This document shows positions 20,468-30,750 of a DNA stretch of 64,000 nucleotides, one piece after another. The stretch's first letter is position 1, and each line of letters opens with the position of its first letter. The notes beneath the pieces were generated by a model. That model was not told the DNA's origin. It searched no databases and saw only the letters and a list, made by a program, of their open reading frames with translations. This DNA is from Massilia sp. MS-15 (lineage in GTDB: Bacteria; Pseudomonadota; Gammaproteobacteria; Burkholderiales; Burkholderiaceae_D): assembly GCF_020176695.1 (NCBI RefSeq), contig NZ_JAIWIA010000034.1:62001-126000 (forward strand), given 5' to 3'. Position numbers and translations under genes: made by a program.

Positions 20468-21514
20468 TCAGCAGCCGCAGGCCGCCTTCGGCGCAGCGTC
20501 GAGCGTGGCGGCGCGCGTCTTAAGGCCCAGCTTCTCGAGCAGCACGCGGTCGTCGTCCGCCTCCGGGTTGCCGGTGGTGAGCAGCTTGTCGCCGTAGAAA
20601 ATGGAATTGGCGCCGGCCATGAAGCACATCGCCTGCACCGCCTCGCCCAGTTCGCGGCGGCCGGCCGACAGGCGCACCCGCGCCTGCGGCATGGTGATGC
20701 GGGCCACCGCGATGGTGCGCACGAATTCGATCGGGTCGAGCTTCTCGATGCCGTGCAGCGGCGTGCCTTCCACCTGCACCAGGTGGTTCACCGGGACCGA
20801 TTCCGGATACGGGTTCAGGTTGGCCAGCTGGGCGATCAGGCCGGCGCGCTGGGTGCGCGTCTCGCCCATGCCGACGATGCCGCCGCAGCAGACCTTCAGG
20901 CCGGCGCTGCGCACGCGGCCCAGGGTATCCAGGCGGTCCTGGTATTCGCGGGTCGAGATCACGTTGTCGTAGAAATCGGGCGCGGTGTCGATGTTGTGGT
21001 TGTAGTAGTCCAGGCCCGCGTTCTTCAGCTGCTCGGCCTGGCCTTCTTCCAGCATGCCCAGGGTGGCGCAGGTTTCCATGCCCAGCGCCTTCACTTCGCG
21101 CACCATGGTTTCGACCTTCTCCATGTCGCGCTCCTTCGGGCTGCGCCAGGCCGCGCCCATGCAGAAGCGGGTGGCGCCGCTGGCTTTCGCCTGGCGCGCC
21201 GCGTCCAGCACGGTGTCCAGGTCGAGGATTTTTTTCGCTTCCACGCCGGTGTCGTAGCGCGCGGCCTGCGGGCAGTAGCCGCAGTCCTCTTCGCAGCCGC
21301 CGGTCTTGATCGACAACAGGGTGGCCAGTTCGACGTCGCCGTCCGGGAAGCTGGCGCGGTGCGCTTCCTGGGCGCGGTGCATCAGTTCATTGAAAGGCAG
21401 CTCGAACAGGGCCAGCACATCGGCCAACGGCCAGGTGGCGTTGTCGGGCTGTTTGATGCTCACCGGGCGATGTAGTGCGATCGTGTTCTGGGCGGCGGTA
21501 TTGGTGTGGGACAT
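20468..21514 (-). CDS. bioB: Biotin synthase (radical SAM)
   Basis: Inserts sulfur into dethiobiotin to form biotin. The 348-residue protein has the SAM-cluster motif with Cys74, Cys78 and Cys81 ([10 protein letters not shown]), [23 protein letters not shown] and the C-terminal [16 protein letters not shown] segment that ligates the second cluster. It follows bioD by 12 bases and precedes liuD by 42 bases on the same strand. Confidence 0.97.
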   Translation of the reverse strand: MSHTNTAAQNTIALHRPVSIKQPDNATWPLADVLALFELPFNELMHRAQEAHRASFPDGDVELATLLSIKTGGCEEDCGYCPQAARYDTGVEAKKILDLDTVLDAARQAKASGATRFCMGAAWRSPKERDMEKVETMVREVKALGMETCATLGMLEEGQAEQLKNAGLDYYNHNIDTAPDFYDNVISTREYQDRLDTLGRVRSAGLKVCCGGIVGMGETRTQRAGLIAQLANLNPYPESVPVNHLVQVEGTPLHGIEKLDPIEFVRTIAVARITMPQARVRLSAGRRELGEAVQAMCFMAGANSIFYGDKLLTTGNPEADDDRVLLEKLGLKTRAATLDAAPKAACGC

Positions 21515-21526
21515 CTCGGTTCTTCC

Positions 21527-22363
21527 TCAGGTCTGGACGCGCGGAGAATGCCAGCCCGGCAATCCCGCGAGGTCGATGTATTCTGCGGCGGCTTGCGCCG
21601 TCGGGTTTTCCAGGCGGGGCACATGGCCCAGCAGCGGCGCCGGAATGCGTTGTTCCAGCGCCTCGATGTTTTCGCGCGCGAAGCGCATGTCCGGATCGGC
21701 GGTATTCGCGACCCAGCCGGCCAGCACCAGGCCGCGCGCCACGATGGCCTCGACGGTCAGCAGCGCGTGGCTGATGCAGCCCAGGCGCAGGCCCACCACC
21801 AGGATCACCGGCAGGTTCAGCTGCGCGGCCAGGTCGGCGCTGTCGAAGTCGTCGTTGAAAGGCACGCGAAAGCCCCCCACGCCCTCGACCACGACGGCAT
21901 CCGAGGCCGCCTGGATCTCGGTGTAGGCGGCCAGGATCGGCACCGGCTCGATGGTCACGCCCTCGAGCGCGGCGGCGATGTGGGGCGCGGCCGCTTCCTT
22001 CAGCATGAAGGGCGTGGTGATGCTGGAGGGCAGGTGCACGTTGCCGGCCGCGCGCAGCAGGTCGGCGTCCTCGTTGTGCAATTCGCCATCGACCAGCGCG
22101 GCGCCGGCCGCGACCGGCTTCATGCCGCAGGCGCGGCGGCCGCTGGCGGCCAGCTTGTGCAGGATCGCGGCCGAGACCAGGGTCTTGCCGATCTCGGTAT
22201 CGGTGCCGGTGACAAAACAGCAGAAGCGCGTGGGCATGCCATCGGCCGCCAGCGCCTCCGGCTGCGGCGCCGTGGCCGCTGCGTCCGCGGGGCCGGTCGT
22301 GGCCGGAGCCGTCACGATCGGCGTCAGCGCGACCGGCTGGTCTGGTTCGTTCAGGTTGTTCAT
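21527..22363 (-). CDS. bioD: Dethiobiotin synthetase
   Basis: ATP-dependent closure of the ureido ring of dethiobiotin from DAPA. The P-loop is [12 protein letters not shown], followed by GMKPVAAG and [11 protein letters not shown], all BioD signatures. The 278-residue frame has an N-terminal extension of about 43 Ala/Pro/Thr-rich residues; typical BioD begins near the internal [11 protein letters not shown]. The ATG at 22363 is kept because it overlaps the bioF stop (ATGA), which argues for translational coupling. The extension is unusual and may be disordered. Confidence 0.93.
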   Translation of the reverse strand: MNNLNEPDQPVALTPIVTAPATTGPADAAATAPQPEALAADGMPTRFCCFVTGTDTEIGKTLVSAAILHKLAASGRRACGMKPVAAGAALVDGELHNEDADLLRAAGNVHLPSSITTPFMLKEAAAPHIAAALEGVTIEPVPILAAYTEIQAASDAVVVEGVGGFRVPFNDDFDSADLAAQLNLPVILVVGLRLGCISHALLTVEAIVARGLVLAGWVANTADPDMRFARENIEALEQRIPAPLLGHVPRLENPTAQAAAEYIDLAGLPGWHSPRVQT

Positions 22364-23547
22364 GCGGTGGCCCTTTCCAGTTCGTTCAGCGCGCGCGCCA
22401 GCTGCGCGACCTCGTCGTGGGTATGCGCCGCGCACAGGGTCACGCGCAGGCGCGCCGTGCCCGCCGCCACGGTAGGCGGACGGATCGCGGGCACCCACAG
22501 GCCCTGCTCGTACAGGCCGGCCGCCACGCGCAAGGCATCGTCGTTGCCGCCGATGATGAGCGGCTGGATCGCGGTGCCCGATGCCAGCAGCCGCCAGCGC
22601 CGCGGGCGCAGGGCGTCCTGCAGGTGCGCCACCAGCGCCGCCAGGTGGGCGCGGCGCTGCGCGCCTTCCGCACCGCCGATGATGTCGAGGCTGGCCTGCA
22701 GCGCATGCGCCAGCGCCGGCGGCGCGGCGGTGGTGTAGATGTAGGGGCGGGCGCGCTGCACCAGCAGTCCGATCACGCTGGCATGCGCGGCAACAAAAGC
22801 GCCGCCCACGCCGGCCGCCTTGCCGAGGGTGCCGATGTAGACCAGCTGCGGTGAATGCAGGCCGAAGTGCTCGAGGGCGCCGCGCCCGGTTGCGCCCAGC
22901 ACGCCGAAGCCATGCGCGTCGTCCACCACCAGCCAGGCGCCGTGGCGCTCGCACAGGGCCAGCAGGGCCGGCAGCGGCGCCAGGTTGCCGTCCATGCTGA
23001 ACACGCTGTCGGTGACGACGATTCTGGTGGCGGCGCTGCTGGCGGCCAGCTGCGCATCGAGCGCGTCCAGGTCGCCGTGCGGGTAGATGCTGACGCCGGC
23101 CCGTGCCAGGCGCGCGCCGTCGATCAGCGAGGCGTGGTTCAGCGCTTCCGAGAAGATCATCGCGTCGGCGTCCGCGCCGAGCGCGGTCAACACGGCCAGG
23201 TTGGCCATGTAGCCGGTGCACAGGTAGAGCGCGCGCGCCTGCTCGATGTAGGGCGCCATCCAGTCGCCGAAGCGCGCTTCCAGCAGCGCGTGCGCGCGGC
23301 TATGGCCGCTCACCAGGTGCGAGGCGCCGCTGCCGGCGCCATAGCGCGCGGCACCCTCGCGCAGTGCCTCGACCACCGCCGGATGGGCAGCCAGGCCCAG
23401 GTAGTCGTTGCTGCAGAAGGCCAGCAGCGGGCGGCCGTCCACCACCTGGCGCGGCGCGCAGGGACTGTCGGCCACGCGCCGGCGCCGCGTGAGGCTGTGC
23501 GCGGCCAGGGTGTCGAGCTTGCGGTTGACGGCGTCGATCAGGTTCAT
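22360..23547 (-). CDS. bioF: 8-amino-7-oxononanoate synthase
   Basis: Condenses pimeloyl-ACP or pimeloyl-CoA with alanine to KAPA, using PLP. The 395-residue alpha-oxoamine synthase has [39 protein letters not shown], the [12 protein letters not shown]sp/His motif and the PLP lysine in [10 protein letters not shown]. It starts one base after bioA stops and overlaps bioD by 4 bases. Confidence 0.96.
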   Translation of the reverse strand: MNLIDAVNRKLDTLAAHSLTRRRRVADSPCAPRQVVDGRPLLAFCSNDYLGLAAHPAVVEALREGAARYGAGSGASHLVSGHSRAHALLEARFGDWMAPYIEQARALYLCTGYMANLAVLTALGADADAMIFSEALNHASLIDGARLARAGVSIYPHGDLDALDAQLAASSAATRIVVTDSVFSMDGNLAPLPALLALCERHGAWLVVDDAHGFGVLGATGRGALEHFGLHSPQLVYIGTLGKAAGVGGAFVAAHASVIGLLVQRARPYIYTTAAPPALAHALQASLDIIGGAEGAQRRAHLAALVAHLQDALRPRRWRLLASGTAIQPLIIGGNDDALRVAAGLYEQGLWVPAIRPPTVAAGTARLRVTLCAAHTHDEVAQLARALNELERATA

Positions 23548-23548
23548 C

Positions 23549-24892
23549 TCAGTGCGCGATCACGGTGTCGAACACCTTTTGCGTGCGCGCCGCCAGGCCG
23601 GCCACTTCTTCCTCGTCCAGCACATAGGGCGGCATCAGGTAGACGGTGCGTCCGATCGGGCGCAGCAGCAGTTCGTGCTCCACCGCGGCCGTGAAGAAGC
23701 GCCGCGCGAAGCTGGAGGCGCGCGCGGCATCGGGCTCGACCGCATCGAACGCGAAGATCATGCCGCGCTGGCGGAAGTGGCGGACGCGCTCATGCTCGGC
23801 CAGCGGCGCCAGCGCGATGGTCAGCTTCGTGGCCAGCTCGCGGTTGCGGTTCAAGACGTCGTCCTGCTCGAAGATGTCGAGCGTGGCCAGGGCCGCGCGG
23901 CAGGCCAGCGGATTGCCCGTGTACGAGTGCGAATGCAGGAAGCCGCGCGTGATGTCTTCGCTGTAGAACGCCTGGTAGACGGCGTCGCTGCTCAAGACCA
24001 GCGACAGTGGCAGGTAGCCGCCGCTGATGCCTTTCGACAGGCACAGGAAGTCGGGCCAGATGGCCGCCTGCTCGCAGGCGAAGAAGGTGCCGGTGCGTCC
24101 GCAGCCGACCGCGATCTCGTCGGCGATCAGGTGCACGTGATGCTGGTCGCACAGTTCGCGCAGCAGTTCCAGGTAGAGCGGATCGTACATGGCCATGCCG
24201 GTGGCGCACTGCACCAGCGGCTCGACGATGATCGCCGCGATCCTGTCGCCGCGCTGCTCGAACAGGCTGCGCACGTCCCCGATCGCGCGGCGCGCCACGT
24301 CCTGGGCCGATTCGCCTTCCTGGGCATTGCGCGCGTCCGGCGCCGGCACCACGTGCGCGGCGCGCAGCAGCGGACCATAGGCGTCCTTGAACAGGGGCAC
24401 GTCGGTGACCGACAGCGCGCCGATCGTCTCGCCGTGGTAGCTGCCCTGCAGGCAGACGAATTCCTGCTTGGCCGAATAGCCGCCGTTGCGCCAGAAGTGA
24501 AAGCTCATCTTCATCGCGATCTCGACCGCCGAGGCGCCGTCCGAGGCGTAGAAGGCGTGGCCGAGATTGTAGCCGGTGAGGGCGGCCAGCTTTTCCGACA
24601 ATGCGATCACCGGCTCGTGGGTGAAGCCGGCCAGCATCGCGTGCTCCAGCCTGTCCAGCTGGTCCTTCAGGGCCGCGTTGATGCGCGGGTTGGCGTGGCC
24701 GAACAGGTTCACCCACCAGGAGCTGATGCCGTCCAGGTAGCGCCGGCCTTCATGGTCGTATAGCCACGGGCCCTTGCCATGGCTGACCGCGATCAGCGGC
24801 ACCTCTTCGTGGTGCTGCATCTGGGTGCACGGGTGCCACACGCTGCGCAGGCTGCGTGCGATCCAGTCGGAAGAGCTCTGCGGCTTGTGCAT
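23549..24892 (-). CDS. bioA: Adenosylmethionine-8-amino-7-oxononanoate aminotransferase
   Basis: Transfers an amino group from SAM to KAPA, giving DAPA. The 447-residue class III aminotransferase begins with the BioA-like RSLRVWHPCTQ pattern (here [10 protein letters not shown]). It contains [45 protein letters not shown] and the PLP lysine in CLSKGISGG. It lies 9 bases after liuC and 1 base before bioF. It is the first of four biotin genes placed between liuC and liuD. Confidence 0.96.
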   Translation of the reverse strand: MHKPQSSSDWIARSLRSVWHPCTQMQHHEEVPLIAVSHGKGPWLYDHEGRRYLDGISSWWVNLFGHANPRINAALKDQLDRLEHAMLAGFTHEPVIALSEKLAALTGYNLGHAFYASDGASAVEIAMKMSFHFWRNGGYSAKQEFVCLQGSYHGETIGALSVTDVPLFKDAYGPLLRAAHVVPAPDARNAQEGESAQDVARRAIGDVRSLFEQRGDRIAAIIVEPLVQCATGMAMYDPLYLELLRELCDQHHVHLIADEIAVGCGRTGTFFACEQAAIWPDFLCLSKGISGGYLPLSLVLSSDAVYQAFYSEDITRGFLHSHSYTGNPLACRAALATLDIFEQDDVLNRNRELATKLTIALAPLAEHERVRHFRQRGMIFAFDAVEPDAARASSFARRFFTAAVEHELLLRPIGRTVYLMPPYVLDEEEVAGLAARTQKVFDTVIAH

Positions 24893-24901
24893 GGTACGGT
24901 C

Positions 24902-25687
24902 CTAGTTCAGCCAGCCCGGCTTGCGCTTCTCGAGGAAGGAAGCGACGCCTTCGCGGCCCTCCAGCGAGGCGCGGATTTCCGCGATGCGGCCGGCGGTGTC
25001 AAGCAGCAGCGCGTCGTCCACCGGCTGGCCCACGACCTCGCGCACCAGCTTTTTCGCCTCGCGCACGGCGTTCGGGCTGTTGCCCACCAGGGCCTTGACG
25101 ATGCCGGCCACGGTGGCGTCCAGCGCTTCCGGCGCCACGACTTCGTGGGCGAAGCCGATGCGGCGCGCCTCGATCGCGTCGAAGCGCTCGGCCGTGAGGA
25201 AGTAGCGGCGCGACGCCTGCTCGCCCATCGCCTTGATGACGTAGGGAGAGATCGTGGCCGGGATCAGGCCCAGCTTCACTTCGGACAGGCAGAAGTGCGC
25301 CAGCTCGCTGGCGACCACGATGTCGCAGGCCGCCACCAGGCCCATGCCGCCGGCGTAGCAGTCGCCCTGCACCTTGGCCACGACCGGCTTCGGGCACAGG
25401 TAGATGGTGCGCAGCATGTCGGCCAGGCGCGCGGCGTCCTGCTGGTTCTCGCTGTGCGAATAGCCGGCCATCTTCTTCATCCAGTTCAGGTCGGCCCCGG
25501 CGCAGAAGGCCGGGCCGTTCGCGGCCAGCACGATGGCGCGCACGGTCTCCATGCGGCCGAGTTCTTCGAACGCCAGGGCCAGTTCGGCGATGGCATGCTC
25601 GTTGAAGGCATTGCGCAGGTCCGGACGGTTCAGGGTGACGGCGGCCACCTTGTCGTCGATGGAGACGGTGAGGGTCTGGTATTCCAT
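24902..25687 (-). CDS. liuC: Methylglutaconyl-CoA hydratase (enoyl-CoA hydratase family)
   Basis: Hydrates 3-methylglutaconyl-CoA to HMG-CoA. The 261-residue crotonase has the oxyanion loops AFCAGADLNWMKKM and GDCYAGGMGLVAACD, then SEVKLGLIPATISPYV, a pattern characteristic of LiuC rather than generic enoyl-CoA hydratases. The ATG at 25687 is preferred; a TTG two codons earlier is closer to the AAGGA ribosome site and could also be used. It sits 25 bases after liuB. Confidence 0.92.
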   Translation of the reverse strand: MEYQTLTVSIDDKVAAVTLNRPDLRNAFNEHAIAELALAFEELGRMETVRAIVLAANGPAFCAGADLNWMKKMAGYSHSENQQDAARLADMLRTIYLCPKPVVAKVQGDCYAGGMGLVAACDIVVASELAHFCLSEVKLGLIPATISPYVIKAMGEQASRRYFLTAERFDAIEARRIGFAHEVVAPEALDATVAGIVKALVGNSPNAVREAKKLVREVVGQPVDDALLLDTAGRIAEIRASLEGREGVASFLEKRKPGWLN

Positions 25688-25712
25688 TGTCAAGTATCCT
25701 TTACATCCGCGC

Positions 25713-27335
25713 TTACATGCGGAATACGCCGAACTTCGTTTCTTCGATCGGCGCGTTCAGCGCGCTTGATAAACCCAGGCCCAGCACGGTGCGGGTATCG
25801 GCCGGGTCGATCACGCCGTCGTCCCACAGGCGCGCGCTGGCGTAATACGGGTGGCCCTGGTGCTCGTACTGTTCCTTGATCGGCTGCTTGAAGGCGGCTT
25901 CTTCCTCGGGCGACCACTGGCCGCCGCGCGCTTCGATGCCGTCGCGCTTGACGGTCGCCAGCACCGAGGCGGCCTGGTCGCCGCCCATCACGGAAATGCG
26001 CGCGTTCGGCCACATCCACAGGAAGCGCGGCGAGAAGGCGCGGCCGCACATGCCGTAGTTGCCGGCGCCGAAAGAGCCGCCGATGATCACGGTGAACTTC
26101 GGCACCGAGGCGGTGGCGACTGCCGTCACCATCTTGGCGCCGTTGCGGGCGATGCCTTCGTTCTCGTACTTGCGCCCGACCATGAAGCCGGTGATGTTCT
26201 GCAGGAACACCAGCGGGATCTTGCGCTGGCAGCACAGTTCGATGAAGTGGGCGCCCTTCAGCGCCGACTCCGAGAACAGGATGCCGTTGTTGGCGATGAT
26301 GCCGACCTTCATGCCGTAGATGTGGGCGAAGCCGCACACCAGGGTCGTGCCGTATCTCGCCTTGAACTCGTCGAACTCGCTGCCATCGACCACGCGCGCG
26401 ATCACTTCGCGCACGTCGAAGGGTTTGCGGGTGTCGACCGGGATCACGCCGTACAGTTCTTCCGGTGCGTACTTCGGCTCGACCGGGCCACGAGAGGCGC
26501 TTTCGCGCAGCGCGCCCTGCACCGGTTTCACGCGGTTCAGGTTCGAGACGATGGTGCGCGCCAGCGACAGCGCATGCAGGTCGTCCTTGGCCAGGTGGTC
26601 GGCCACGCCCGACAGGCGGGTGTGGACGTCGCCGCCGCCCAGGTCCTCGGCGGTGACGACTTCGCCGGTGGCTGCCTTCACCAGGGGCGGGCCGCCCAGG
26701 AAGATGGTGCCCTGTTCCTTGACGATGATCGATTCGTCGCTCATGGCGGGCACGTAGGCGCCGCCGGCGGTGCAGGAACCCATCACCACCGCGATCTGCG
26801 GGATGCCTTTTGCCGAAAGATTCGCCTGGTTATAGAAGATGCGTCCGAAGTGGTCGCGGTCGGGGAACACGTCGTCCTGGTTCGGCAGGTTGGCGCCGCC
26901 CGAATCGACCAGATAGATGCAGGGCAGGTGGTTCTGCTCGGCGATCTCCTGGGCGCGCAGGTGCTTCTTCACCGTCATCGGGTAGTAGGTGCCGCCCTTG
27001 ACGGTGGCGTCGTTACAGACGATCACGCACTCCTGACCGCTCACCCTGCCGATGCCGGTGATGATGCCGGCGCTCGGCGCCGCGCCCTCGTACATCTCGT
27101 AGGCGGCCAGTTGGGAGAACTCGAGGAAGGGCGTGCCCGGATCGAGCAGCATTTGCACGCGGTCGCGCGGCAGCAGCTTGCCGCGCGCGACGTGCTTGCT
27201 GGACGCGGCTTCGCCGCCGCCTTGCGCCATCTGCGCCACCTTGGCGCGCAGGTCGTCCACGATCAGCTGCATGGCCGCCGCGTTTGCCTTGAAATCCTCG
27301 CCGCGCGGGTTGAGTTTGCTCTCGATCTGGGGCAT
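25713..27335 (-). CDS. liuB: 3-methylcrotonyl-CoA carboxylase, carboxyltransferase beta subunit
   Basis: Transfers the carboxyl group from LiuD-biotin to 3-methylcrotonyl-CoA. The 540-residue protein has two crotonase-like halves: the first with [18 protein letters not shown] and [16 protein letters not shown], the second with [15 protein letters not shown] and [29 protein letters not shown], the usual MCC-beta signature. It is the first gene of the minus-strand string. The LiuR-type operator/promoter is 200 bases upstream, inside ychJ. Confidence 0.95.
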   Translation of the reverse strand: MPQIESKLNPRGEDFKANAAAMQLIVDDLRAKVAQMAQGGGEAASSKHVARGKLLPRDRVQMLLDPGTPFLEFSQLAAYEMYEGAAPSAGIITGIGRVSGQECVIVCNDATVKGGTYYPMTVKKHLRAQEIAEQNHLPCIYLVDSGGANLPNQDDVFPDRDHFGRIFYNQANLSAKGIPQIAVVMGSCTAGGAYVPAMSDESIIVKEQGTIFLGGPPLVKAATGEVVTAEDLGGGDVHTRLSGVADHLAKDDLHALSLARTIVSNLNRVKPVQGALRESASRGPVEPKYAPEELYGVIPVDTRKPFDVREVIARVVDGSEFDEFKARYGTTLVCGFAHIYGMKVGIIANNGILFSESALKGAHFIELCCQRKIPLVFLQNITGFMVGRKYENEGIARNGAKMVTAVATASVPKFTVIIGGSFGAGNYGMCGRAFSPRFLWMWPNARISVMGGDQAASVLATVKRDGIEARGGQWSPEEEAAFKQPIKEQYEHQGHPYYASARLWDDGVIDPADTRTVLGLGLSSALNAPIEETKFGVFRM

Positions 27336-27365
27336 TGCCGTCCTCTATGGTCTCTTGACTTTTGT

Positions 27366-27824
27366 TTATTCCGGGAAACTTCCGTCCACGTAGTACCAGC
27401 GCGGCGCCCCGGTGGCCGGGTCGGGCTCGCGCCGGAAGCGGCTCACTTCGTGCAGCCGGTGCGCACGTCCGCCCAGCTTGAATCGGGCGACGAATTCGAC
27501 GGTATCGCTATCTGGATCATCCGGCAAATCTACTTTACGTTGACGTAAACGTAAAGCAGATTTTACCTCAAGTCCGAGCCAGCGGATCGGCTCTTTTTCA
27601 TCGAGGATGGGCTCGGCCGGGCGGGTGCTGGGGTGCCAGGTAGCCAGCAGGTAGGCGCCGTTCTTCTGCGTATAGGCCGTGTAGCGCGAGCGCATCAGCG
27701 CCTCGGCCGTGGGCGGCAGGGCGCTGCCTGCGATAAAGGGGCCGCAGCAGGCGGCCAGCGACGGGCCGCCGCAGGGGCAGGCGTCGGGGGTGGTCATTTT
27801 GGACATGCCGGCATTATCCGCCAT
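27366..27824 (-). CDS. ychJ: YchJ-family SEC-C-motif protein (UPF0225)
   Basis: A 152-residue UPF0225 protein: an N-terminal SEC-C zinc motif CPCGGPSLAACC, LMRSRYTAY, LATWHPSTRP, WLGLEV, then DTVEFVARFKLGGRAHRLHEVSRF and WYYVDG. Function is unknown. Between WLGLEV and DTVEFVAR it carries about 18 residues (SALRLRQRKV and following) that are longer and more basic than I expect for the family. The bases encoding them contain the near-perfect LiuR operator at 27533-27556. Starts at 27806 or 27797 are also possible. Confidence 0.88.
   Translation of the reverse strand: MADNAGMSKMTTPDACPCGGPSLAACCGPFIAGSALPPTAEALMRSRYTAYTQKNGAYLLATWHPSTRPAEPILDEKEPIRWLGLEVKSALRLRQRKVDLPDDPDSDTVEFVARFKLGGRAHRLHEVSRFRREPDPATGAPRWYYVDGSFPE
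27527..27556 (-). promoter_or_regulatory. LiuR-type operator and promoter for liuB, inside ychJ
   Basis: Bases 27533-27556 form a 24-bp inverted repeat, CTTTACGTTGAC / GTAAACGTAAAG, with one mismatch in 12 pairs. It is 19/21 identical over its core to the site before liuA. On the minus strand it can be read as TTTACG, 17 bp, TAGATT (27532-27527), a promoter about 185 bases before the liuB start. LiuR control is inferred from the shared motif. Confidence 0.78.
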
Positions 27825-27843
27825 TTCGGCGGACGGATAATGC
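27811..27843. repeat. 10-bp inverted repeat at the ychJ start
   Basis: GCATTATCCG (27811-27820) and CGGATAATGC (27834-27843) are perfect inverted copies separated by 13 bases, spanning the first possible ychJ ATG and the gap after dadA. It could be an operator or a stem-loop; there is no T-run. If real, it favours a ychJ start at 27806 or 27797. Confidence 0.45.
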
Positions 27844-27865
27844 GTAGCGGGTAAGCTGCGCGGAT

Positions 27866-29101
27866 TCAGGTGCGCAGCGTCAGGCCGTCCAGGCTGAAGG
27901 GCGGCGCTTCACCGCGCATGGCACCGGCCAGCAGGCTCGCGCTGCCGCAGGCGAAGGTGAAGCCGAGCGGCCCGTGGCCCACGTTCAGCCACAGGTTGCG
28001 GTAGGGCGTGGCGCCGATGATCGGGGCGCTGCTCGGGGTGGCCGGGCGCAGGCCGGCCCACACCGAGACCTGCGAATAGTCGGCCGCGCGCGGCATGGTT
28101 TCCCTCACCTGGCGCGTCAGGCCGTCGACCCGCTTTGCGTCGTGGCGCAGGTCTTCTCCCACCATGTCGACCATGGCCGCCACCCGCAGCTTGTCGCCAA
28201 TGCGCGCGTACAGCACCTTGCGCTCGAAGTCGGTGACGCTGATCTCGGGCGCCACGTCGTCGGCGCGGATCGGCGCGGTCAGGCTGTAGCCCTTGAGCGG
28301 ATACAGCGGCAGCCTGATGCCGACGCTGTCGGACAGGCTGCGGCTCTGGATGCCGGCGGCCAGCACGTAGCTGTCGGCCTGGAGCAGGCCCGTATCGAGC
28401 TCGACACCGGTGATGCCGCGCTTGTCCGCCAGCAGGCGGCGTGCCTCGCCCTGCACGAAGCCCTGGAAGTTCGGGTGCTCGCGCAGGCGCGCGGCCAGCG
28501 CCAGGCAGAAGGCGTGACAGTCGGCCACTGCCTCGCCGCTGTTGTAGATGCCGCCGGCCAGCAGGGGCTCGGCCGCGGCCAGGGCCGGCTCGCGCGCGGC
28601 GCATTCGGCGGCCGACCAGATCTCGCCGGCGCCGGCCTTGCCGGCCGCCTTCTGGAACAGGTCGCGCGAGCGGTACACCACCAGCTTGCCGGCATCGCGC
28701 CAGTCGAAGTCCTCGAGCGGCACCGTCACTTCGAGCTGCTTCATGGCCTGGCGCGACAGTTCGCCCAGCTCCAGCAGCTTGGCCGTGGTCTTGCGGTTGA
28801 CATCGGCGCGGCAGTGCGCGAGAAAACTGAGGAGCCAGCGGTACTGGCGCAGGTCGGCCTCGGGACGGAAATGCAGCGGCCCGGTTTCCTGGAACATCCA
28901 TTGCAGGGCCTTCAGGGGCACGCCCTGGTCGGCCAGCGGCGATACGTAGCGGTAGCTGAGCTGTCCGCCATTGCCATAGCTCGCCCCGCTACCGACTTGC
29001 GCGGCGCGTTCGAGGACGGTGACGCGGTAGCCGGCCTGCGCCAGCCACCAGGCGGAGGTCAGGCCGACCACGCCGCCACCGATGACGATGATTTGCTGCA
29101 T
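27866..29101 (-). CDS. dadA: D-amino acid dehydrogenase small subunit
   Basis: An FAD-dependent, membrane-associated oxidase of D-amino acids that passes electrons to the quinone pool. The 411-residue protein opens with the dinucleotide motif IIVIGGGVVGLTSAWWLA. It has GSGASYGNGGQLSYRYVSPLADQGVP (a DadA hallmark), LKGYSLT and the C-terminal NVGHGPLGFTFACGSA. It probably handles D-alanine or other D-amino acids, which would fit the murein-turnover genes to its right. It is transcribed before ychJ, 41 bases away. Confidence 0.93.
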   Translation of the reverse strand: MQQIIVIGGGVVGLTSAWWLAQAGYRVTVLERAAQVGSGASYGNGGQLSYRYVSPLADQGVPLKALQWMFQETGPLHFRPEADLRQYRWLLSFLAHCRADVNRKTTAKLLELGELSRQAMKQLEVTVPLEDFDWRDAGKLVVYRSRDLFQKAAGKAGAGEIWSAAECAAREPALAAAEPLLAGGIYNSGEAVADCHAFCLALAARLREHPNFQGFVQGEARRLLADKRGITGVELDTGLLQADSYVLAAGIQSRSLSDSVGIRLPLYPLKGYSLTAPIRADDVAPEISVTDFERKVLYARIGDKLRVAAMVDMVGEDLRHDAKRVDGLTRQVRETMPRAADYSQVSVWAGLRPATPSSAPIIGATPYRNLWLNVGHGPLGFTFACGSASLLAGAMRGEAPPFSLDGLTLRT

Positions 29102-29221
29102 TCTAAACTCTTCTTCTTGTAGGATGGATGGAGCTTAGGCGCAGGCCCGCATGGGGGCCAATGAAAGTCGCGCCGCACGCCATAACCGAGGTATATGCGC
29201 AGGTATAGGTGTCCGTTGGCT

Positions 29222-30610
29222 TCATGTTGCCGGGCGTTGGCCGACAATGGCGTGGCGGTACAGCGCCGTGAGGATGCGCTCCTCGTAGCGCGCCAGGGCC
29301 GAATAGCGTCCCTTCTGCTGTGCCGGGTCGGCCGCGCTGCCGCCGGCCAGCACGATCATGCCGTCGCCGCGCGCGAGGTCGGTTGCGAACACGGAACGCA
29401 GGCCATAGGCGTCGCCCAGGTGGCCCACCGCTTCGAATCCTCCGCCGTCCACCAGCGCCATGCCCGGACGGTCCGGGAACTGGGCGTTGCCCAGGCCCCA
29501 GGCATTGAAGAAGCCGCCCAGCGAGTCGCCATTGGCGCCGCCGGTGCCGCCGGCATCCAGGCTCCAGTGGCGCGCAAACATGTGTTCCAGCGTCGCGCGC
29601 CCGAACAGGCGGGTGCCCGCGTGGACGCCGCCGTTGATCAGCATGCGCATGATGACGCCCAGGTCGCGCGCCGAGATGCGCAGGCCGCCGGTCGGGCTGA
29701 AGGGCGTGGCGTTGGTGCCGGGGACGTAGCGTTCCAGGCCGGCCGGCGCGACGGGCGGCCGGGTATGGTAGTCGTCGACCTGGGCGACCCAGGGACCGGC
29801 GGCGTTCCAGACCTCGGTGTCGGTGCTGCGCTTGCGGTACAGGGTGGCCAGCCGCGCCAGCGCCGCCGGCGGCAGTGCCGCGGGCAGGTAGCCGGCCGCC
29901 AGGCCGAGCGGCAGCAGCAGCAGGCGCTGCATCAGGAGGTCGAAGCGTTCGCCGCCGGCGCGCTCCATCAAGGTGCCGATCACGCCCCAGCCGAGATTAC
30001 AGTAGGTGAAATAGGCGCCCGGCGCGGCGCGCGGCGACCACATCGCGCCATTGCCGTACAGCGGAGCGCCCGGCACCAGCACGTCGCGCAGCGCCGTCTC
30101 CAGCGGCCAGGAGTAGCCACCCTCGTCGCGCAGCGAGGAGGTATGGGTGAGCAGGCTGCGCAGCGTGATGGCATGGTCCGGGAAGTGCGGGTTGCGCAGG
30201 GTGAAGCCGAGGTAGTCCGAGACGTCGGCGTCGAGCGCCAGCCGGCCCGCTTCCACCAGGCGCATCAGGCCCAGCGTGGTGACCATCTTCGATACCGAGG
30301 CGATGCGGAACAGGGTGTCCGGCGTGGCCGGCTGGTCGGGCAGGGCGCCATTGCCGATCCAGCGCCGTCCGAAGGCCTGTTCATAGACCGGCTGGCCGCC
30401 GCGCACGGCCAGCACCGACAGGCTGGCCAGCTGCATGGACGGATCGTCCACGATGGCGGCCAGTTCGGCATCGAGCGCCCCGTACGTGCCGCGGCCCGGA
30501 CCGGTCGAGGCCGCGGCGGAGGAAGCTGCGCAAGAGTGGGCAGCCGCGAACAGTGGCTGGACCGTGCCCAGCAGGGCCATGCCCAGCAGGCTGCGCCTGC
30601 GCTCGTTCAT
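29222..30610 (-). CDS. Secreted serine hydrolase, class C beta-lactamase/esterase family
   Basis: A 462-residue penicillin-binding-protein-like serine hydrolase. Its twin-arginine-like N-terminus (RRRSLLGMALLG) suggests export. The catalytic motif is SVSK, the second motif YCN, and a GHLGD segment may serve as the third. Family members include beta-lactamases, D-aminopeptidases and esterases; no substrate can be assigned. The ATG at 30610 has a strong GAGGAGA ribosome site. It is divergent from the GntR regulator with a 138-base gap holding direct TGGTAT repeats, and may belong to the murein regulon. Confidence 0.85.
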   Translation of the reverse strand: MNERRRSLLGMALLGTVQPLFAAAHSCAASSAAASTGPGRGTYGALDAELAAIVDDPSMQLASLSVLAVRGGQPVYEQAFGRRWIGNGALPDQPATPDTLFRIASVSKMVTTLGLMRLVEAGRLALDADVSDYLGFTLRNPHFPDHAITLRSLLTHTSSLRDEGGYSWPLETALRDVLVPGAPLYGNGAMWSPRAAPGAYFTYCNLGWGVIGTLMERAGGERFDLLMQRLLLLPLGLAAGYLPAALPPAALARLATLYRKRSTDTEVWNAAGPWVAQVDDYHTRPPVAPAGLERYVPGTNATPFSPTGGLRISARDLGVIMRMLINGGVHAGTRLFGRATLEHMFARHWSLDAGGTGGANGDSLGGFFNAWGLGNAQFPDRPGMALVDGGGFEAVGHLGDAYGLRSVFATDLARGDGMIVLAGGSAADPAQQKGRYSALARYEERILTALYRHAIVGQRPAT

Positions 30611-30727
30611 CGCGGTCTCCTCGTCGCCCGGTGGCTGGTGATAGGTAAAAATAGGTCGCACCCGGACCAGCATACGGAGTGAGCGGAAGGCTTGCCAAAT
30701 GAATAGCGGTGCTCGTGGCATAACCCA

Positions 30728-30750
30728 TTGATATTGGTATCAAGTGGTAT
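30728..30750. promoter_or_regulatory. Probable GntR operator next to its own gene
   Basis: TTGATA-TTGG-TATCAA is a perfect inverted repeat at 30728-30743. TGGTAT occurs twice (30735-30740 and 30745-30750) exactly one helical turn apart. ATTGGTAT also occurs before murQ. Its position at the regulator start fits autoregulation and control of the divergent serine hydrolase. NagQ-like regulators use TGGTAT-type half-sites as I recall; this needs checking. Confidence 0.5.
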
